Below are positions 45,371 through 54,831 of a DNA stretch of 54,831 bases, one piece after another. The translations under genes and the position numbers were made by a program. Position 1 is the first letter of the stretch; every line of letters begins with the position of its first letter. This DNA comes from an uncultured Clostridium sp. (lineage in GTDB: Bacteria > Bacillota > Clostridia > TANB77 > CAG-508), in the NCBI GenBank assembly GCA_945865665.1, contig CAMBEE010000009.1:1-54831 (forward strand), in the 5' to 3' direction. The notes below the pieces were generated by a model. It was given only the letters and a program-made list of their open reading frames with translations, searched no databases and was not told the origin of the DNA.

Positions 45371-48300
45371 TTATTTTGATTTTTCCTTCATTTTCCTAAT
45401 TATATCATCTTTTGACTTTTTGTCTATATAATTATAATTATTTCCACAAAGTCTAGTATCAAAACCACAAATAGCCTTATAAGAGCAATAATCACAAGGC
45501 TTTTGACCTTTTTTATTATATGGTTTTATATTAATATTTCCAGTCAAAATTTCTTTTGCAATTTGCTTAATAGTTCTATAAATATAATTTTGCAAAATCT
45601 CAAACTCTTCTTTATTAACACCACTTGTTTTTGCCTCTGAAATATCCCCTGCTTTTGTTATTGTAGCCGGTATTAATTTTGAGGTTCCTGATTCTAGATT
45701 TTTGTCATGCATTTTAATTACCTTTACGTCTGCTAGTATCAAGCCTTTCATTTTAAAGTTTTTTCTAAGTTCTTCTTCAATTTGCTCCTCTGTTATTTTT
45801 TTGTCTGCTTTTATTATTTGCTCTAGTAAGCTGAAATATAGCACTCCAGCAGGTAATAAATCCTCTTCTTTGCACACTGCATCCATATATGTTAATAACT
45901 GAATTTGCAATCCTGCATATACTTCATTTAAGTCGATATTTTTTGCTGATGATTTGTAGTCTATAATTCTTAAGTACTTTCCATCTTCTGAATTTGCTGT
46001 GTCTATTCTGTCTATTTTTCCTATAATTTCAACCTTTTTTCCATCATCTAATTGAATTATAATTGGTTTGTATTTTCCTTTTTTACCAAATTCAATTTCT
46101 GTTCCTTCTATATCAAACTCACTATATACAAGTCCTTCAATTATGTATTTTAGTGCTTTTGCGACTATTCTTTTTAATCTTTTTACTAAAACTTTGTATT
46201 TTGGTGTTGCAACAAATGTATATTTTTTGCCCATATCTAGTTTTTCTTCTACAACATCATCTACTAGGCTTTGTACTTTTTCTTCATCTGTTACTAATTC
46301 TGGAAGACTGATATTTTCATTTTTTACTTTTTTGAAAAATTCGTCTATTGTCTCATGCATAAATGAACCAGTATCAAAGTTTTGCACTTTTAATTCTTCT
46401 TTTTCTTTTAGTCTTAAGCCATATTGCAAATAATATGAAAATGGACATTGTGCAAATTTCTCTAATTTTGATACACTTGCATTTAGCGTGTTTCCATATA
46501 ATTTTTCTATTGTTTCTTTGTTGATATTCTCTGGAATATTTGTATAATCAATTCCCTGCAAATCTTGCTGTAACTTTGAATACCACTCATTTTGATTTTT
46601 ATAATATTCATAAATTGTATACCAAATATCATCTATTTTATTTCCATTTTTTAGTTCTGATATATTTTCTAAAAGTTCTTGATATGTCATATTTTTATTT
46701 GTTATTTCATAATTTTTGTTGATTACATCACTTTCTTCTTTTATTTCTGGAAATAATTTTTTAATTTTATTTACCATCATTGATGGCCTTAGTGATTTTC
46801 CTTCTGTTTCTGATGATGCATATGATAAATACAGTTGTTTTTCTGCAGTTGTGAAAGCTTTATAAATATTAAAGTTTTCTTCGTATAGATTTTCTATTGT
46901 TCCATTTGCAAGTTCAATTCCGTCTTGTTTTAAAATCTCTCTATCTTTGTCTCCGAAAAAACCTTCTGCTTTATTAATGCTTGGAAAACTTCCATCATTT
47001 AGTCCTATTATGAAAATAGTGTCTACTTTATGACTTCTTGACCTTTCTACATCACCTACAATTACTTGGTCTTGTGTTCCCGGTATTTTGCCTAATTCAC
47101 TATTTTTTAGTCCTGTTTTTAATATTTGCATATATTTTGCAATGCTTAATTTTTCATCTCCAAATATTAAAACCATTTCATCAAATATGTCTAAAATTAT
47201 TTTATAACTTGCAATATATTCATTTGCTAAATCAATTTGCCCTAACTCTTGCAACTCATTTATTTTTGCGTTTATTTTTTCTTCTATTTGTTGCTCTTGC
47301 ATAAATTCATATACTGCTTTTGTTGTTTCTTTAACAGTTCCAAAATTACTTTTTAATTTTAATAATGGCTCTATGATTTGTTTTCTTAATCTATTTAGAT
47401 ATTCAATTTCTTCTTTGTTATCATCATTTATGCCATATGCAAAATCGTTTTTCCACTTATTGTGCTTTATTCCCCATTTTGTACAGTAATTTTCTAATTT
47501 AAAAATATCGTCATTTTCTATGTCAGAAAATCCTATTTTTAAATAATTAAAAACTGCTTCTTTTGAAAAGTTGTTACTGAAAATTTCAAATATTGAAAGC
47601 AAATATTGAACTATTATGTTTTGGTTCAAATCTCTCTTTTCGTCTATAAAAACAGGAATATCATATTGTGCAAAAATACTTCTTATTAAACTTGAATATG
47701 TATCAATATTTCTTGTAATAATTGCAATATCTTTATATCTTAATTTTTTATCTCTTACAAGTTTAGTAATTTGTTTTGCGACATTTTCAATTTCTGAGTA
47801 TTGATTTTTAGCCAAAAATAGTTTGATATTTTCTACTTTTTTATCATATTTTTTTGTTCTATTATTAAAAATATTTTTCTCTAAATATTGTAATTCTTCA
47901 GTTTTAAAACGTGGCAAATTAGTTAGATGTATAGGCTCTTCTAACTTTAGTTTTTCATCTTTTACCATGTTCATTATTTTAGAAACCGTAACTTTATTTG
48001 GATAAAATATGTCTGTATCTGGTTTTAGGCTTGGCTCTAAACTATCTGTGCATACTGTTATTGTAACCTGTTTTGCAAGTTTAATGAATTTTTTTAGCAC
48101 TTCATATTCTTGGTATGTAAAACCAGAAAATTCATCTATATAAATAAGGCTATCTTTAACAATGTTAGTATCTTCAATAATATTGCTTAATATTGTTAAT
48201 AAGTCTGTGTCTTCAATATATTCACCTTGCAACTTTTGCTCAAAATTGCTGTAAATTAAAAACATATCATTCAATTTTGTTTTTAAATATTGGTCATCTG

Positions 48301-48721
48301 TTTTATCAATTTCTTGTTTTAAATCTTCTGGCAAAACACCATGCTTTTTAAACTCAGTAATTGCAGTCATTGATAAATCAATATTTTCGTCAGATTTACT
48401 TAAGAATTTTAGATTGCTTTTATTTTCATTTAATATTGAATAAATAAGCATTGACTTACCACATTTTGTTAATTGAGTTTTTGTGTTTCCACCTAATTCT
48501 TGTAATACCCTATGTGCCATTCGTGAAATTGTTAGCACTTCTGCATTTATTACGGCTTTTGTGTCAATTGCATCCATCAACTTTTTTTCGGCTGTAAACG
48601 AGAATTGCTCTGGTGTTATTATATATATTTTCTTTTCTATTTTTACTAATTTTGCTATTTCTTTAAAGCAGTATTCACTTTTACCGCTACCTGATTTTCC
48701 ATAAATTATTCGTAAACTCAT
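45371..48721 (-). CDS. addB: ATP-dependent helicase/nuclease subunit B
   Basis: 1116 residues. AddB pairs with AddA to process DNA double-strand ends for RecA. The N-terminal Walker A is IIYGKSGSGKSEYCF (residues 4-18). The C-terminal nuclease shows HETIDEF, IDRIDT and LRIIDYKSS, framed by cluster cysteines in FAQCPFSYYLQYG and PCDYCSYKAICGFD. ATG 48721 follows AAAAGGAGA; the 47 extra codons upstream run through a repeat and are not used. addA is not in the window. Confidence 0.93.
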   Translation of the reverse strand: MSLRIIYGKSGSGKSEYCFKEIAKLVKIEKKIYIITPEQFSFTAEKKLMDAIDTKAVINAEVLTISRMAHRVLQELGGNTKTQLTKCGKSMLIYSILNENKSNLKFLSKSDENIDLSMTAITEFKKHGVLPEDLKQEIDKTDDQYLKTKLNDMFLIYSNFEQKLQGEYIEDTDLLTILSNIIEDTNIVKDSLIYIDEFSGFTYQEYEVLKKFIKLAKQVTITVCTDSLEPSLKPDTDIFYPNKVTVSKIMNMVKDEKLKLEEPIHLTNLPRFKTEELQYLEKNIFNNRTKKYDKKVENIKLFLAKNQYSEIENVAKQITKLVRDKKLRYKDIAIITRNIDTYSSLIRSIFAQYDIPVFIDEKRDLNQNIIVQYLLSIFEIFSNNFSKEAVFNYLKIGFSDIENDDIFKLENYCTKWGIKHNKWKNDFAYGINDDNKEEIEYLNRLRKQIIEPLLKLKSNFGTVKETTKAVYEFMQEQQIEEKINAKINELQELGQIDLANEYIASYKIILDIFDEMVLIFGDEKLSIAKYMQILKTGLKNSELGKIPGTQDQVIVGDVERSRSHKVDTIFIIGLNDGSFPSINKAEGFFGDKDREILKQDGIELANGTIENLYEENFNIYKAFTTAEKQLYLSYASSETEGKSLRPSMMVNKIKKLFPEIKEESDVINKNYEITNKNMTYQELLENISELKNGNKIDDIWYTIYEYYKNQNEWYSKLQQDLQGIDYTNIPENINKETIEKLYGNTLNASVSKLEKFAQCPFSYYLQYGLRLKEKEELKVQNFDTGSFMHETIDEFFKKVKNENISLPELVTDEEKVQSLVDDVVEEKLDMGKKYTFVATPKYKVLVKRLKRIVAKALKYIIEGLVYSEFDIEGTEIEFGKKGKYKPIIIQLDDGKKVEIIGKIDRIDTANSEDGKYLRIIDYKSSAKNIDLNEVYAGLQIQLLTYMDAVCKEEDLLPAGVLYFSLLEQIIKADKKITEEQIEEELRKNFKMKGLILADVKVIKMHDKNLESGTSKLIPATITKAGDISEAKTSGVNKEEFEILQNYIYRTIKQIAKEILTGNINIKPYNKKGQKPCDYCSYKAICGFDTRLCGNNYNYIDKKSKDDIIRKMKEKSK

Positions 48722-48740
48722 TTTATCTCCTTTTCTAAAA

Positions 48741-48917
48741 AATCGGGATTGGGGTGAACCAATGGGAACCAATGGGGACGTTCTTAAATTGGTTGAAATA
48801 ATGAATACAAAATGGTTGAAATTATAGTTGATAACTTTCAACCAATTTAAGAACGTCCCCATTGGTTTAAGAACGTCCCCATTGGTTCCTATTGGTTCAC
48901 CCCAATCCCGATTTTTT
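48741..48917. repeat. Long inverted repeat with a local duplication
   Basis: Arms starting CGGGATTGGGGTGAACCAAT and ending in its complement pair over about 60 bases, around an AT-rich centre. The right arm has an extra unit of about 20 bases (TAAGAACGTCCCCATTGGTT twice). The outermost CGGGATTGGGG is shared with the REP-like family. It lies between the OGG-type gene and addB. Confidence 0.87.
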
Positions 48918-48919
48918 CG

Positions 48920-49834
48920 TTAATTTTCTCTTCTCCAATAAAATAAATATTGTTGTGCAAGACCTTTCAAATCCCCGAATTTTTCTTCTGCCAATTTTTC
49001 TATTTTTGCTTTGCTAACTTTGCTTTCATCGCTTTCCTTAATGTACAAATCATTCATAACTCTTCTAACCCACACATCAATTGGAAAAACATCAAATCTT
49101 TTCAAATCCGAAAATAATAATATGCAGTCTGCAACTTTTGGTCCAACTCCAGAAAGTTTTAATAGTTCATTTCTTACTTCTTGAGTGTTTGGATTTTTTC
49201 TTAAATTTTCTAAATCGACTTCTTTGTTTAATATCATTTGTGTTGTTTCATATAATCGTATATCTCTAAAACCTAGTCCAAGATTTCTAAATTCTTGAAC
49301 AGTCACATCTTTTAGTTGCTTTTGCGTTGGAAATGTATAGTATTTTTTTCCATTCCATTCAATTTCATTTCCATATTTTTGTGATATTCTTTCTATTATT
49401 CCTTTGATTCTTGGAATGTTGTTATTTGCTGATATTATAAATGATATTATTGTTTCCCATAAATCTTGGTTTAAAATTCTTATTCCTTTTCCATATTCTA
49501 TACTTGTCTTTAAGTATTCGTCTATATTTTCTAATTGACTTTTTATTTTTTCATAATCTCTTTTTAAATCAAAATATTTTTCTACAATTCCTTGAAGATT
49601 TCCGTCACACTTTCCTGTAAATGTAATTATTTCTTTTGTTTTATTTATTTCTTCTTCTCCATTCATTTCTTTGCAAATCTTTTTTTCTTTTTTTACTTGT
49701 ATTACACCGTTTTTTATAATTCCTATGTAACTTCCGTCTTCTTGCTCATTCCATCTAAAGCATTGTCCACATTCGAATATGTCTTTTAATTCAAATGAGT
49801 TTTGATTTTCTAATATATATTTTTGTTCTTTCAT
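48920..49834 (-). CDS. 8-oxoguanine DNA glycosylase (OGG1 type)
   Basis: 304 residues. The N-terminal domain starts FECGQCFRWNEQEDGSYIGI, typical of OGG enzymes. The helix-hairpin-helix plus GPD region reads LLKLSGVGPKVADCILLFSD (lysine nucleophile in GPKVAD) and RFDVFPIDVWVRRVM (catalytic aspartate). It removes oxidised guanine from DNA. Bacterial OGG homologues are scattered through Clostridia. No gene for a MutT or MutY partner is seen. Confidence 0.92.
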   Translation of the reverse strand: MKEQKYILENQNSFELKDIFECGQCFRWNEQEDGSYIGIIKNGVIQVKKEKKICKEMNGEEEINKTKEIITFTGKCDGNLQGIVEKYFDLKRDYEKIKSQLENIDEYLKTSIEYGKGIRILNQDLWETIISFIISANNNIPRIKGIIERISQKYGNEIEWNGKKYYTFPTQKQLKDVTVQEFRNLGLGFRDIRLYETTQMILNKEVDLENLRKNPNTQEVRNELLKLSGVGPKVADCILLFSDLKRFDVFPIDVWVRRVMNDLYIKESDESKVSKAKIEKLAEEKFGDLKGLAQQYLFYWRREN

Positions 49835-50016
49835 ATTAATCTCAACCTTTTATTTTTAATATATTATACTTTATTGCTTATTTCTATCATATAAATTTTT
49901 TCTAAAAATACATTTATATTATAACATATAAATATCTATAAAATCTATTTTATATAAAAAATAATATTGTTTTATAATTAATATAATCTATTTTACGTAA
50001 TATTTTGCAAAAAAAC

Positions 50017-50045
50017 TTGTATTTTCTTTATGTCTGTGTTACACT
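50017..50045 (+). promoter_or_regulatory. Promoter of the GGDEF gene
   Basis: TTGTAT (50017-50022), 17-base spacer, TACACT (50040-50045), followed by AGGAGGTG before the GTG start at 50073. Confidence 0.6.
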
Positions 50046-50072
50046 ACACTTATGACCTAGGAGGTGAATTAA

Positions 50073-51818
50073 GTGGAATCTAAAGATGAATTGACATCTA
50101 ATTTAATTATTCTCTTAAACAGAATTAAAACATTTTCTTGTCCTGAATACAAAGATGTTTATACAAAATCTTATTTTGAAGAAGTAGTAAAACCTATTAT
50201 TACAAACCCTGAAAATACTTATTCATTTATTTTTGGTGATTTTAATAAGCTTGGTGTTATAAATGATGTTCACGGTCATGATTTTGGAAATAGAGTTTTA
50301 GAAATTGCAATGAGAATTATAAAGAAAAGCCTCCCTAATGACTCTTTAATTGTTAGGGCTGGCGGAGATGAAATCTATATAGTATTACCTAATTCTAATA
50401 AAGAAATTGCAGATAAATATATTGCGAAAATAAATAATAACTTACAAAAAAATGCTGTTACTATAAGTGGTTTATCAATAGAGCTTGCTTCATCTGATTC
50501 TACTTATGGAGATATTGATAGCCTAATTAAAATTACTGATAATGAAGTAAATAATATAAAAGCAGCTCGTAAAGAATCTAATTCACCAGCCGATATTTTA
50601 GCAGATGATTTTCTTGATTTACAAATACCAAAGTCTGTTTCTTCTCAAGAAGAATATTCTTGGAATGAATTAAATGATTTTATTAATATATCAATTTATG
50701 AATTTTTAAAGAACTTTAGGCCATCTAAGAATTTTGAATTTAAGCCACAACAAATTGTTGACTCTGCTGATTTTGTAACAAATTCTTTTTTATGTTTGTT
50801 AAATGATAAATTAGATAATCAGTTACCAAAAAACTTTGAGTCATTAATGAAAAATGATTATCCTTATTCACCAAATTATGATAACATTATTAACAATAAA
50901 AACAAAAAAAATAATTTATCTACTGATGATGCTATATTAATAAATGCTTTAATGGTTAGGAAAAAAGGATTTTCTGATTTAAATGATTTCTCAGAAGATG
51001 AACTTAAAAAACTAATTCATAACTCTGAAAATTTACTTGATCAATTAACAAAAGATCATACAGGACTTTTAAATAAACATTACTTCAGACTTTCTTTGGC
51101 CCAACAAATATGTAATAGTAATGAAAAATATTCTGCATCATATGTTTCTTTTTCTGGTTTAAAGTTGTCTAATACTGCATATGACCATAGTTTTAGTGAC
51201 TATAGATTAGATAAATCAAATAAACTTTTAATTGATGAAACAAGTAAATTATTAAATTATACAAATACAGCTTTTGACTTTAATTCTGGAAATATTTACA
51301 TGATAAGCCAAGGTGGCGGTAATTATTTATATTTATATCCTAAATCTATGTCAAAAGATATTAAACCTAAAATATCATCTATCGTTAATAAAATAAATGA
51401 TAAAGTTAATATAAAAGATCCTAACAGTTATCTAGAAACATCTTATTACTCTATGAGTGATACAGAATCACTTCCAACCTCTAGTTCTAAACAATTTATA
51501 CGATACATTAGAGCTCTAAAGGAAGAAACTAATTCTAATAAAAATTCTTTTAAAAAAAATTTATTTAAAAGTGCTGATGCGTATTTTGCTTTTAAAAAAT
51601 CTATGAGTAATTGTGTGGATTATTATATAGAAAATATTGATAATTCTGGAACTGACCTTAATAAAATGGTTCAATTTATGAGAAATGTTTATACTTCTTT
51701 TTTGAATCAGGAAGTTCTTCATAATGATAATCGTAAAGATATGCCTAAAACTGGTTTTATTGCTTACAAAGAAGAACAAAATGACACTTCAAATCAATGT
51801 TCAGAAATAGAACATTAA
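50073..51818 (+). CDS. GGDEF-domain protein with a second, degenerate GGDEF-like domain
   Basis: 581 residues, start GTG after AGGAGGTG. Residues 45-170 form a GGDEF domain with FGDFNKLGVINDVHGHDFG and the active-site loop RAGGDEIYI, so cyclic-di-GMP synthesis is possible. A helical middle follows. At about 325-480 a second GGDEF-like domain begins TKDHTGLLNKHYFRLSLAQQ and ends with SQGGGNYLYLYPKS, lacking the acidic residues, so it is probably a binding or regulatory module. There is no membrane segment and no sensory domain, so the input signal is unknown. Codon use is native and there is no in-frame CGG. Confidence 0.85.
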   Translation: MESKDELTSNLIILLNRIKTFSCPEYKDVYTKSYFEEVVKPIITNPENTYSFIFGDFNKLGVINDVHGHDFGNRVLEIAMRIIKKSLPNDSLIVRAGGDEIYIVLPNSNKEIADKYIAKINNNLQKNAVTISGLSIELASSDSTYGDIDSLIKITDNEVNNIKAARKESNSPADILADDFLDLQIPKSVSSQEEYSWNELNDFINISIYEFLKNFRPSKNFEFKPQQIVDSADFVTNSFLCLLNDKLDNQLPKNFESLMKNDYPYSPNYDNIINNKNKKNNLSTDDAILINALMVRKKGFSDLNDFSEDELKKLIHNSENLLDQLTKDHTGLLNKHYFRLSLAQQICNSNEKYSASYVSFSGLKLSNTAYDHSFSDYRLDKSNKLLIDETSKLLNYTNTAFDFNSGNIYMISQGGGNYLYLYPKSMSKDIKPKISSIVNKINDKVNIKDPNSYLETSYYSMSDTESLPTSSSKQFIRYIRALKEETNSNKNSFKKNLFKSADAYFAFKKSMSNCVDYYIENIDNSGTDLNKMVQFMRNVYTSFLNQEVLHNDNRKDMPKTGFIAYKEEQNDTSNQCSEIEH

Positions 51819-51855
51819 TTAAAATAATTTTCTGTGAAATTTAATTTTCGATTAT

Positions 51856-51890
51856 AGAACAAATCTTAAAACATAGATTTGTTCTTTTAT
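51856..51890. terminator. Bidirectional terminator between the GGDEF gene and yitT
   Basis: AGAACAAATCT (51856-51866) pairs with AGATTTGTTCT (51875-51885), then T-rich sequence. It lies between convergent genes. Confidence 0.88.
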
Positions 51891-52741
51891 TTTTTAAACC
51901 CTAGACCTACAACCTCTCTTGCATTTGCAATTATTATAAAACTCTGTGGGTCTATCTTTTTTGCAGTTTGTTTTACCTTAGAAACATCTCCTCTTGACGC
52001 TGCACATAGAAGTACTAATTTTTGTTCATCTTTATACATTCCCTTTCCATAAAGTCCTGTAGTGCCCTTCCCTATTTTTTCTCCGATAACTTCTGCAATT
52101 TCTTCATTTCTATCAGAAATTATAATAACAAGTTTTGTAAAATAAATACCTTCAAATATTATATCTATCATTTTTCCCATCAAATATATTGCAATTGCAG
52201 AATATAAGCCTATTTCAATTTCTTTAAAAAATAACATATTTAAACTTACAATTATTACATCTACTAATATTATTACATTTCCAGTTCTTATATTTGGATT
52301 ATATTTTTTTACTAGCATACTTATTAAATCTGAACCGCCTGTCGATGAATTTGCTTTTAAGATTATTGCTGTACCTAACCCTATTATAATTCCTCCATAA
52401 ATACATGCTAAAAATCTGTCTTGAGTTAATGGTGTTATTTTATCTAATAGGTCAATTGCAAAAGAAAATGTTACCGTTCCTACAAATGACCTTATTACAA
52501 ATCCTTTTCCTAATTTGTATGCTGAAAATATAAATAATGGTACATTTATTGCAAGTATTGTTGTTCCCATTGGTATATCTAAAAAATAGTATAAAATTGT
52601 CGCTATACCTGCGAACCCTCCTGATGATAGTTGATTTGGTAATAAAAATAATGATGTTGCTATTGCCATTATTATTGCTCCAACTATTGTTTCTATCATT
52701 TCTATTGAAATTTGTCTTACTCTTTTTTTGCTTATTTCCAT
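51887..52741 (-). CDS. YitT-family membrane protein
   Basis: 284 residues with five or six membrane helices. LPNQLSSGGFAGIATILYYF (near residue 35) and ANSSTGGSDLISMLVKKYNP are typical YitT motifs. A cytoplasmic DUF2179 domain follows (KGTTGLYGKGMYKDEQKLVL ... IDPQSFIIIANAREVVG). The transport role is not established for the family. ATG 52741 fits AAAGGTGA; a GTG at 52753 overlaps the ribosome site. Confidence 0.9.
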   Translation of the reverse strand: MEISKKRVRQISIEMIETIVGAIIMAIATSLFLLPNQLSSGGFAGIATILYYFLDIPMGTTILAINVPLFIFSAYKLGKGFVIRSFVGTVTFSFAIDLLDKITPLTQDRFLACIYGGIIIGLGTAIILKANSSTGGSDLISMLVKKYNPNIRTGNVIILVDVIIVSLNMLFFKEIEIGLYSAIAIYLMGKMIDIIFEGIYFTKLVIIISDRNEEIAEVIGEKIGKGTTGLYGKGMYKDEQKLVLLCAASRGDVSKVKQTAKKIDPQSFIIIANAREVVGLGFKK

Positions 52742-52793
52742 AAAAAAAATCACCTTTATTACTATTATGGTAATTTTGGTGATTTTTATGTGA

Positions 52794-53846
52794 TTATTCT
52801 AAAAAATCATTATATGTTTTTGTAATCTCAATTTTTGATTTTCCTTGTTTTACATTTTTGTCTTGTTTTACTTTTAAATCAACTTCATATAGATCTTGCA
52901 GTTTCTTAATATTTTCTCTTTTATGTCCAATTACATTATTTGCGTCTATTGGATTTACAGTAACTTCTACTTCTTTTACTTTTACATTTAATTTTTTTAT
53001 TTTCTCAACAATTGCATCATACCACAAACCAGACTCAACTAATTGTCTAAACGCTGGATGAAAAGGGCCTGCAACGACTTCACTTTGATTACTTCCCGGC
53101 TCACATATTTCTTCAGTATTTTGTAGTCCAACTCTTATTATATCAATTTTTTTATCATTGAACATTCTTACCAATTGTTTGCAAGTTTCAACTGCTTGTA
53201 CTACTGACAATGGTTCATATGTTCCATCATTATATTCTTTTTCCAGTTTTGTTCCTTTAATAACAAGCACTGGGTATATTCTTATCATTTTAGGTTTTAA
53301 TTTGATTAAAGCTTTTGCAGTGTTAATTTCATCTATTCTACTACTTTCTGGTAATCCTACCATCATTTGATGTCCTAAATTGAATCCATACCATCTGATT
53401 AATTTGGAAGCTTTTACTACATCTTTAAATGTATGTCCTCTATTAGCTCTACCTAAAATATAATCATTTGCTGATTGTACACCAAGTTCTATAGTTTTTA
53501 CTTTATATTTTTTTAGCCTTTTCAAAATCTCTTTGTTGATGTAATCTGGTCTTGTAGATATTCGTATGCTATCAACTTGTCCATTTTTTATGTATTCATA
53601 TGCAATTTGTAATAATTCTTCTTGCTGTTTTACATCTATTCCTGTAAAACTTCCACCAAAAAATGCAATTTCTTTTTTTGCGTCTTTATCTTTTATATTT
53701 TCTAAAAAATACTCTATTGTTTTTTTTGCTTCTTCTTTTGTTAGTTTCTTTTTTTGTCCGCTTATCGATTTCTGATTACAAAATATACAATCATTTGGAC
53801 ATCCCAAATGTGGTACAAATACTGGAATTACATATTCTTTACTCAT
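52794..53846 (-). CDS. Elp3-like radical SAM protein
   Basis: 350 residues. The radical SAM motif CPNDCIFC (about residues 16-23) is followed by AFFGGSFTGID, ISTRPDYINKEIL and ELGVQSANDYILGRANRGHT, as in Elp3 and related enzymes, but the acetyltransferase domain of Elp3 is absent. The C-terminus is a basic domain of unknown role. In Firmicutes this gene usually stands next to rnc, as here, so a role in RNA modification is plausible but unproven. Confidence 0.87.
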   Translation of the reverse strand: MSKEYVIPVFVPHLGCPNDCIFCNQKSISGQKKKLTKEEAKKTIEYFLENIKDKDAKKEIAFFGGSFTGIDVKQQEELLQIAYEYIKNGQVDSIRISTRPDYINKEILKRLKKYKVKTIELGVQSANDYILGRANRGHTFKDVVKASKLIRWYGFNLGHQMMVGLPESSRIDEINTAKALIKLKPKMIRIYPVLVIKGTKLEKEYNDGTYEPLSVVQAVETCKQLVRMFNDKKIDIIRVGLQNTEEICEPGSNQSEVVAGPFHPAFRQLVESGLWYDAIVEKIKKLNVKVKEVEVTVNPIDANNVIGHKRENIKKLQDLYEVDLKVKQDKNVKQGKSKIEITKTYNDFLE

Positions 53847-53921
53847 ATTTTCTCCATTCTTTCTTTAAATTTTTAGAATTTGTTAATTAATACACAAATC
53901 AATTTTTTCAATTTTGAGTTT

Positions 53922-54605
53922 TTAGTTTTTATTTTCTAACGCTTTTTTTGCAGCTTGCATCTCAGCTTCTTTTTTGCTCTTTCCTTTTCCTTTAGCAAGA
54001 ATTTTACCATTTAAAGTAACCTCTGCTTCAAATGATTTGTTGTGATCTGGTCCTGATTCTTTTATAATTATATATTCTATTTTTACATCTCCATTTTTTT
54101 GCAATTCTTCTTGTAATACTGTCTTATAATCTTTTTCTCCTACATGTTTTGTTGCAACTTCTATTTCAGCTTTTAAATTTTCTATAATGAATTTTTTTGC
54201 AGGTTCTAATCCACCATCTATAAATATCGCTGCTATAACTGCTTCTACACTATCTGCCAATATTGCTGGTCTTTTATTTCCACCTGATTTTATTTCTGAT
54301 TTTCCTAAATATAAAAATTTTCCAAAGTTATGTGCTACAGCTACTTTATGTAGGCTTTTTTCACATACTACTGTTGCTCTAACTTTTGTTAATTGTCCTT
54401 CTTTTAAGTTTAGATATTTATTGTACATATATTCGCTTGATACAAATTCTAGGATGCTGTCTCCCAAAAATTCTAGTTTTTCATTGCTTTGTACTCCATG
54501 TTCATATGCATATGATGTGTGTGTTAATGCGTTTTGTAATAATTTTATATTTTTAAATTTATATCCTATATTTTTTTCTAGCTCTTCTAAGTTCTTTTTT
54601 TCCAA
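53922..54605 (-). CDS. rnc: Ribonuclease III
   Basis: 227 residues. The RNase III signature is NEKLEFLGDSILEFVSSEYM (about residues 41-60). A second acidic site is in ILADSVEAVIAAIFIDGG. The double-stranded RNA-binding domain covers about 155-225 (DYKTVLQEELQKNG ... KGKSKKEAEMQAAKKAL). It processes rRNA precursors and other duplex RNA. The start is TTG after AAAGGGATG; there is no in-frame ATG nearby. Confidence 0.95.
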   Translation of the reverse strand: MEKKNLEELEKNIGYKFKNIKLLQNALTHTSYAYEHGVQSNEKLEFLGDSILEFVSSEYMYNKYLNLKEGQLTKVRATVVCEKSLHKVAVAHNFGKFLYLGKSEIKSGGNKRPAILADSVEAVIAAIFIDGGLEPAKKFIIENLKAEIEVATKHVGEKDYKTVLQEELQKNGDVKIEYIIIKESGPDHNKSFEAEVTLNGKILAKGKGKSKKEAEMQAAKKALENKN

Positions 54606-54735
54606 TTTATTGCATCCCTTTCTTCAGGTTTAGCTTTTAGCTGTTCCTGTATGTATATATTATATAACATTTTACAAATTTTTCAAGTAATTTTGAGGTA
54701 TTTTGCTTATAAATTCACTATTCTGTTACAATTTA

Positions 54736-54831
54736 CATACTAAGAAAATTTTTGTGTGCAAGTTGCCCCCTATGGTTTATATATATTTGATATTGTATCC
54801 GTTTGATTGAAGTGAAAAATAGAAAATCTTA
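54736..54831. repeat. Dispersed repeat, copy at right window end
   Basis: TTTTTGTGTGCAAGTTGCC to the last base matches the reverse complement of 1-100 and the arm at 39384-39475. The window stops inside it, next to AATAGAAAATCTTA. This suggests a repeat-caused contig break. Confidence 0.85.

Noticed and set aside
48722..48862. 47-codon N-terminal extension of AddB
   Set aside because: It runs through the inverted repeat and lacks a ribosome site; ATG 48721 follows AAAAGGAGA and starts directly at the conserved SLRIIYGKSG.
1..54831. CRISPR arrays, tRNA or rRNA genes
   Set aside because: No regularly spaced direct repeats and no cloverleaf or rRNA-like sequence were seen by eye. A tRNA scan would settle this.

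Overview
The window is a low-GC, AGA-rich piece of chromosome from an anaerobic Firmicute, most likely an uncultured Clostridia lineage. The evidence is a four-subunit pyruvate:ferredoxin oxidoreductase, ferredoxin, a rubredoxin domain, RicT, a YtaF-like protein, AddB, PgeF and strong AGGAGG ribosome sites. Both window ends lie inside copies of one dispersed repeat, so it looks like a contig that broke at repeats.

Layout. 0.2-4.1 kb (minus): PpaC, Hsp33, a TagO-type glycan transferase fused to rubredoxin, and RpiB. 4.2-6.3 kb and 15.6-16.2 kb: a NitT/TauT-type ABC importer operon whose ATPase gene is split by a 9.3 kb serine-recombinase element at 6294-15605. The element carries a radical SAM gene, a compact minus-strand operon (WG-repeat/HIT-like protein, transglutaminase-like/phosphoribosyltransferase protein, NADAR protein, second HIT-like protein) and an alpha/beta hydrolase. 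Removing the element and one 6-bp repeat restores a 256-codon ATPase exactly. 16.4-31.9 kb: XRE regulators, an Rpn-type nuclease, a SpoU methyltransferase, Mfd, a Ca-type P-ATPase, a YtaF-like protein, SMC and a pilin-like LamG surface protein. 32-35.4 kb (plus): porGDAB. 35.4-39.3 kb (minus): a REP-associated transposase flanked by its hairpins, ferredoxin, RicT, HolB and LepB. 39.3-54.8 kb: a nested palindrome, an HExxH protein, a GltD-like flavoprotein, uracil-DNA glycosylase, LD-carboxypeptidase, PgeF, AddB, an OGG-type glycosylase, a GGDEF protein, YitT, an Elp3-like radical SAM protein and RNase III.

The strongest unusual signal concerns the codon CGG. Reading every gene by eye I found only seven in-frame CGG codons. 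Four of them (importer permease, serine recombinase, YtaF-like protein, GltD-like protein) sit exactly where the reading frame breaks. In each case skipping the single C and reading the next three bases as a glycine codon (GGA or GGT) restores a full-length protein with glycine at a position where the family usually has one. The other three CGG codons lie in two genes with foreign-looking codon usage. This suggests that CGG is not read as arginine here but causes a +1 shift, or is read as a CGGN quadruplet for glycine.

Other notable items are the cargo operon on the element, the REP/transposase system with hairpins scattered through the window, a 22-bp-TIR element with a compensatory base-pair change between its two copies, the TagO-rubredoxin fusion, and a near-identical tandem duplication of LamG domains.
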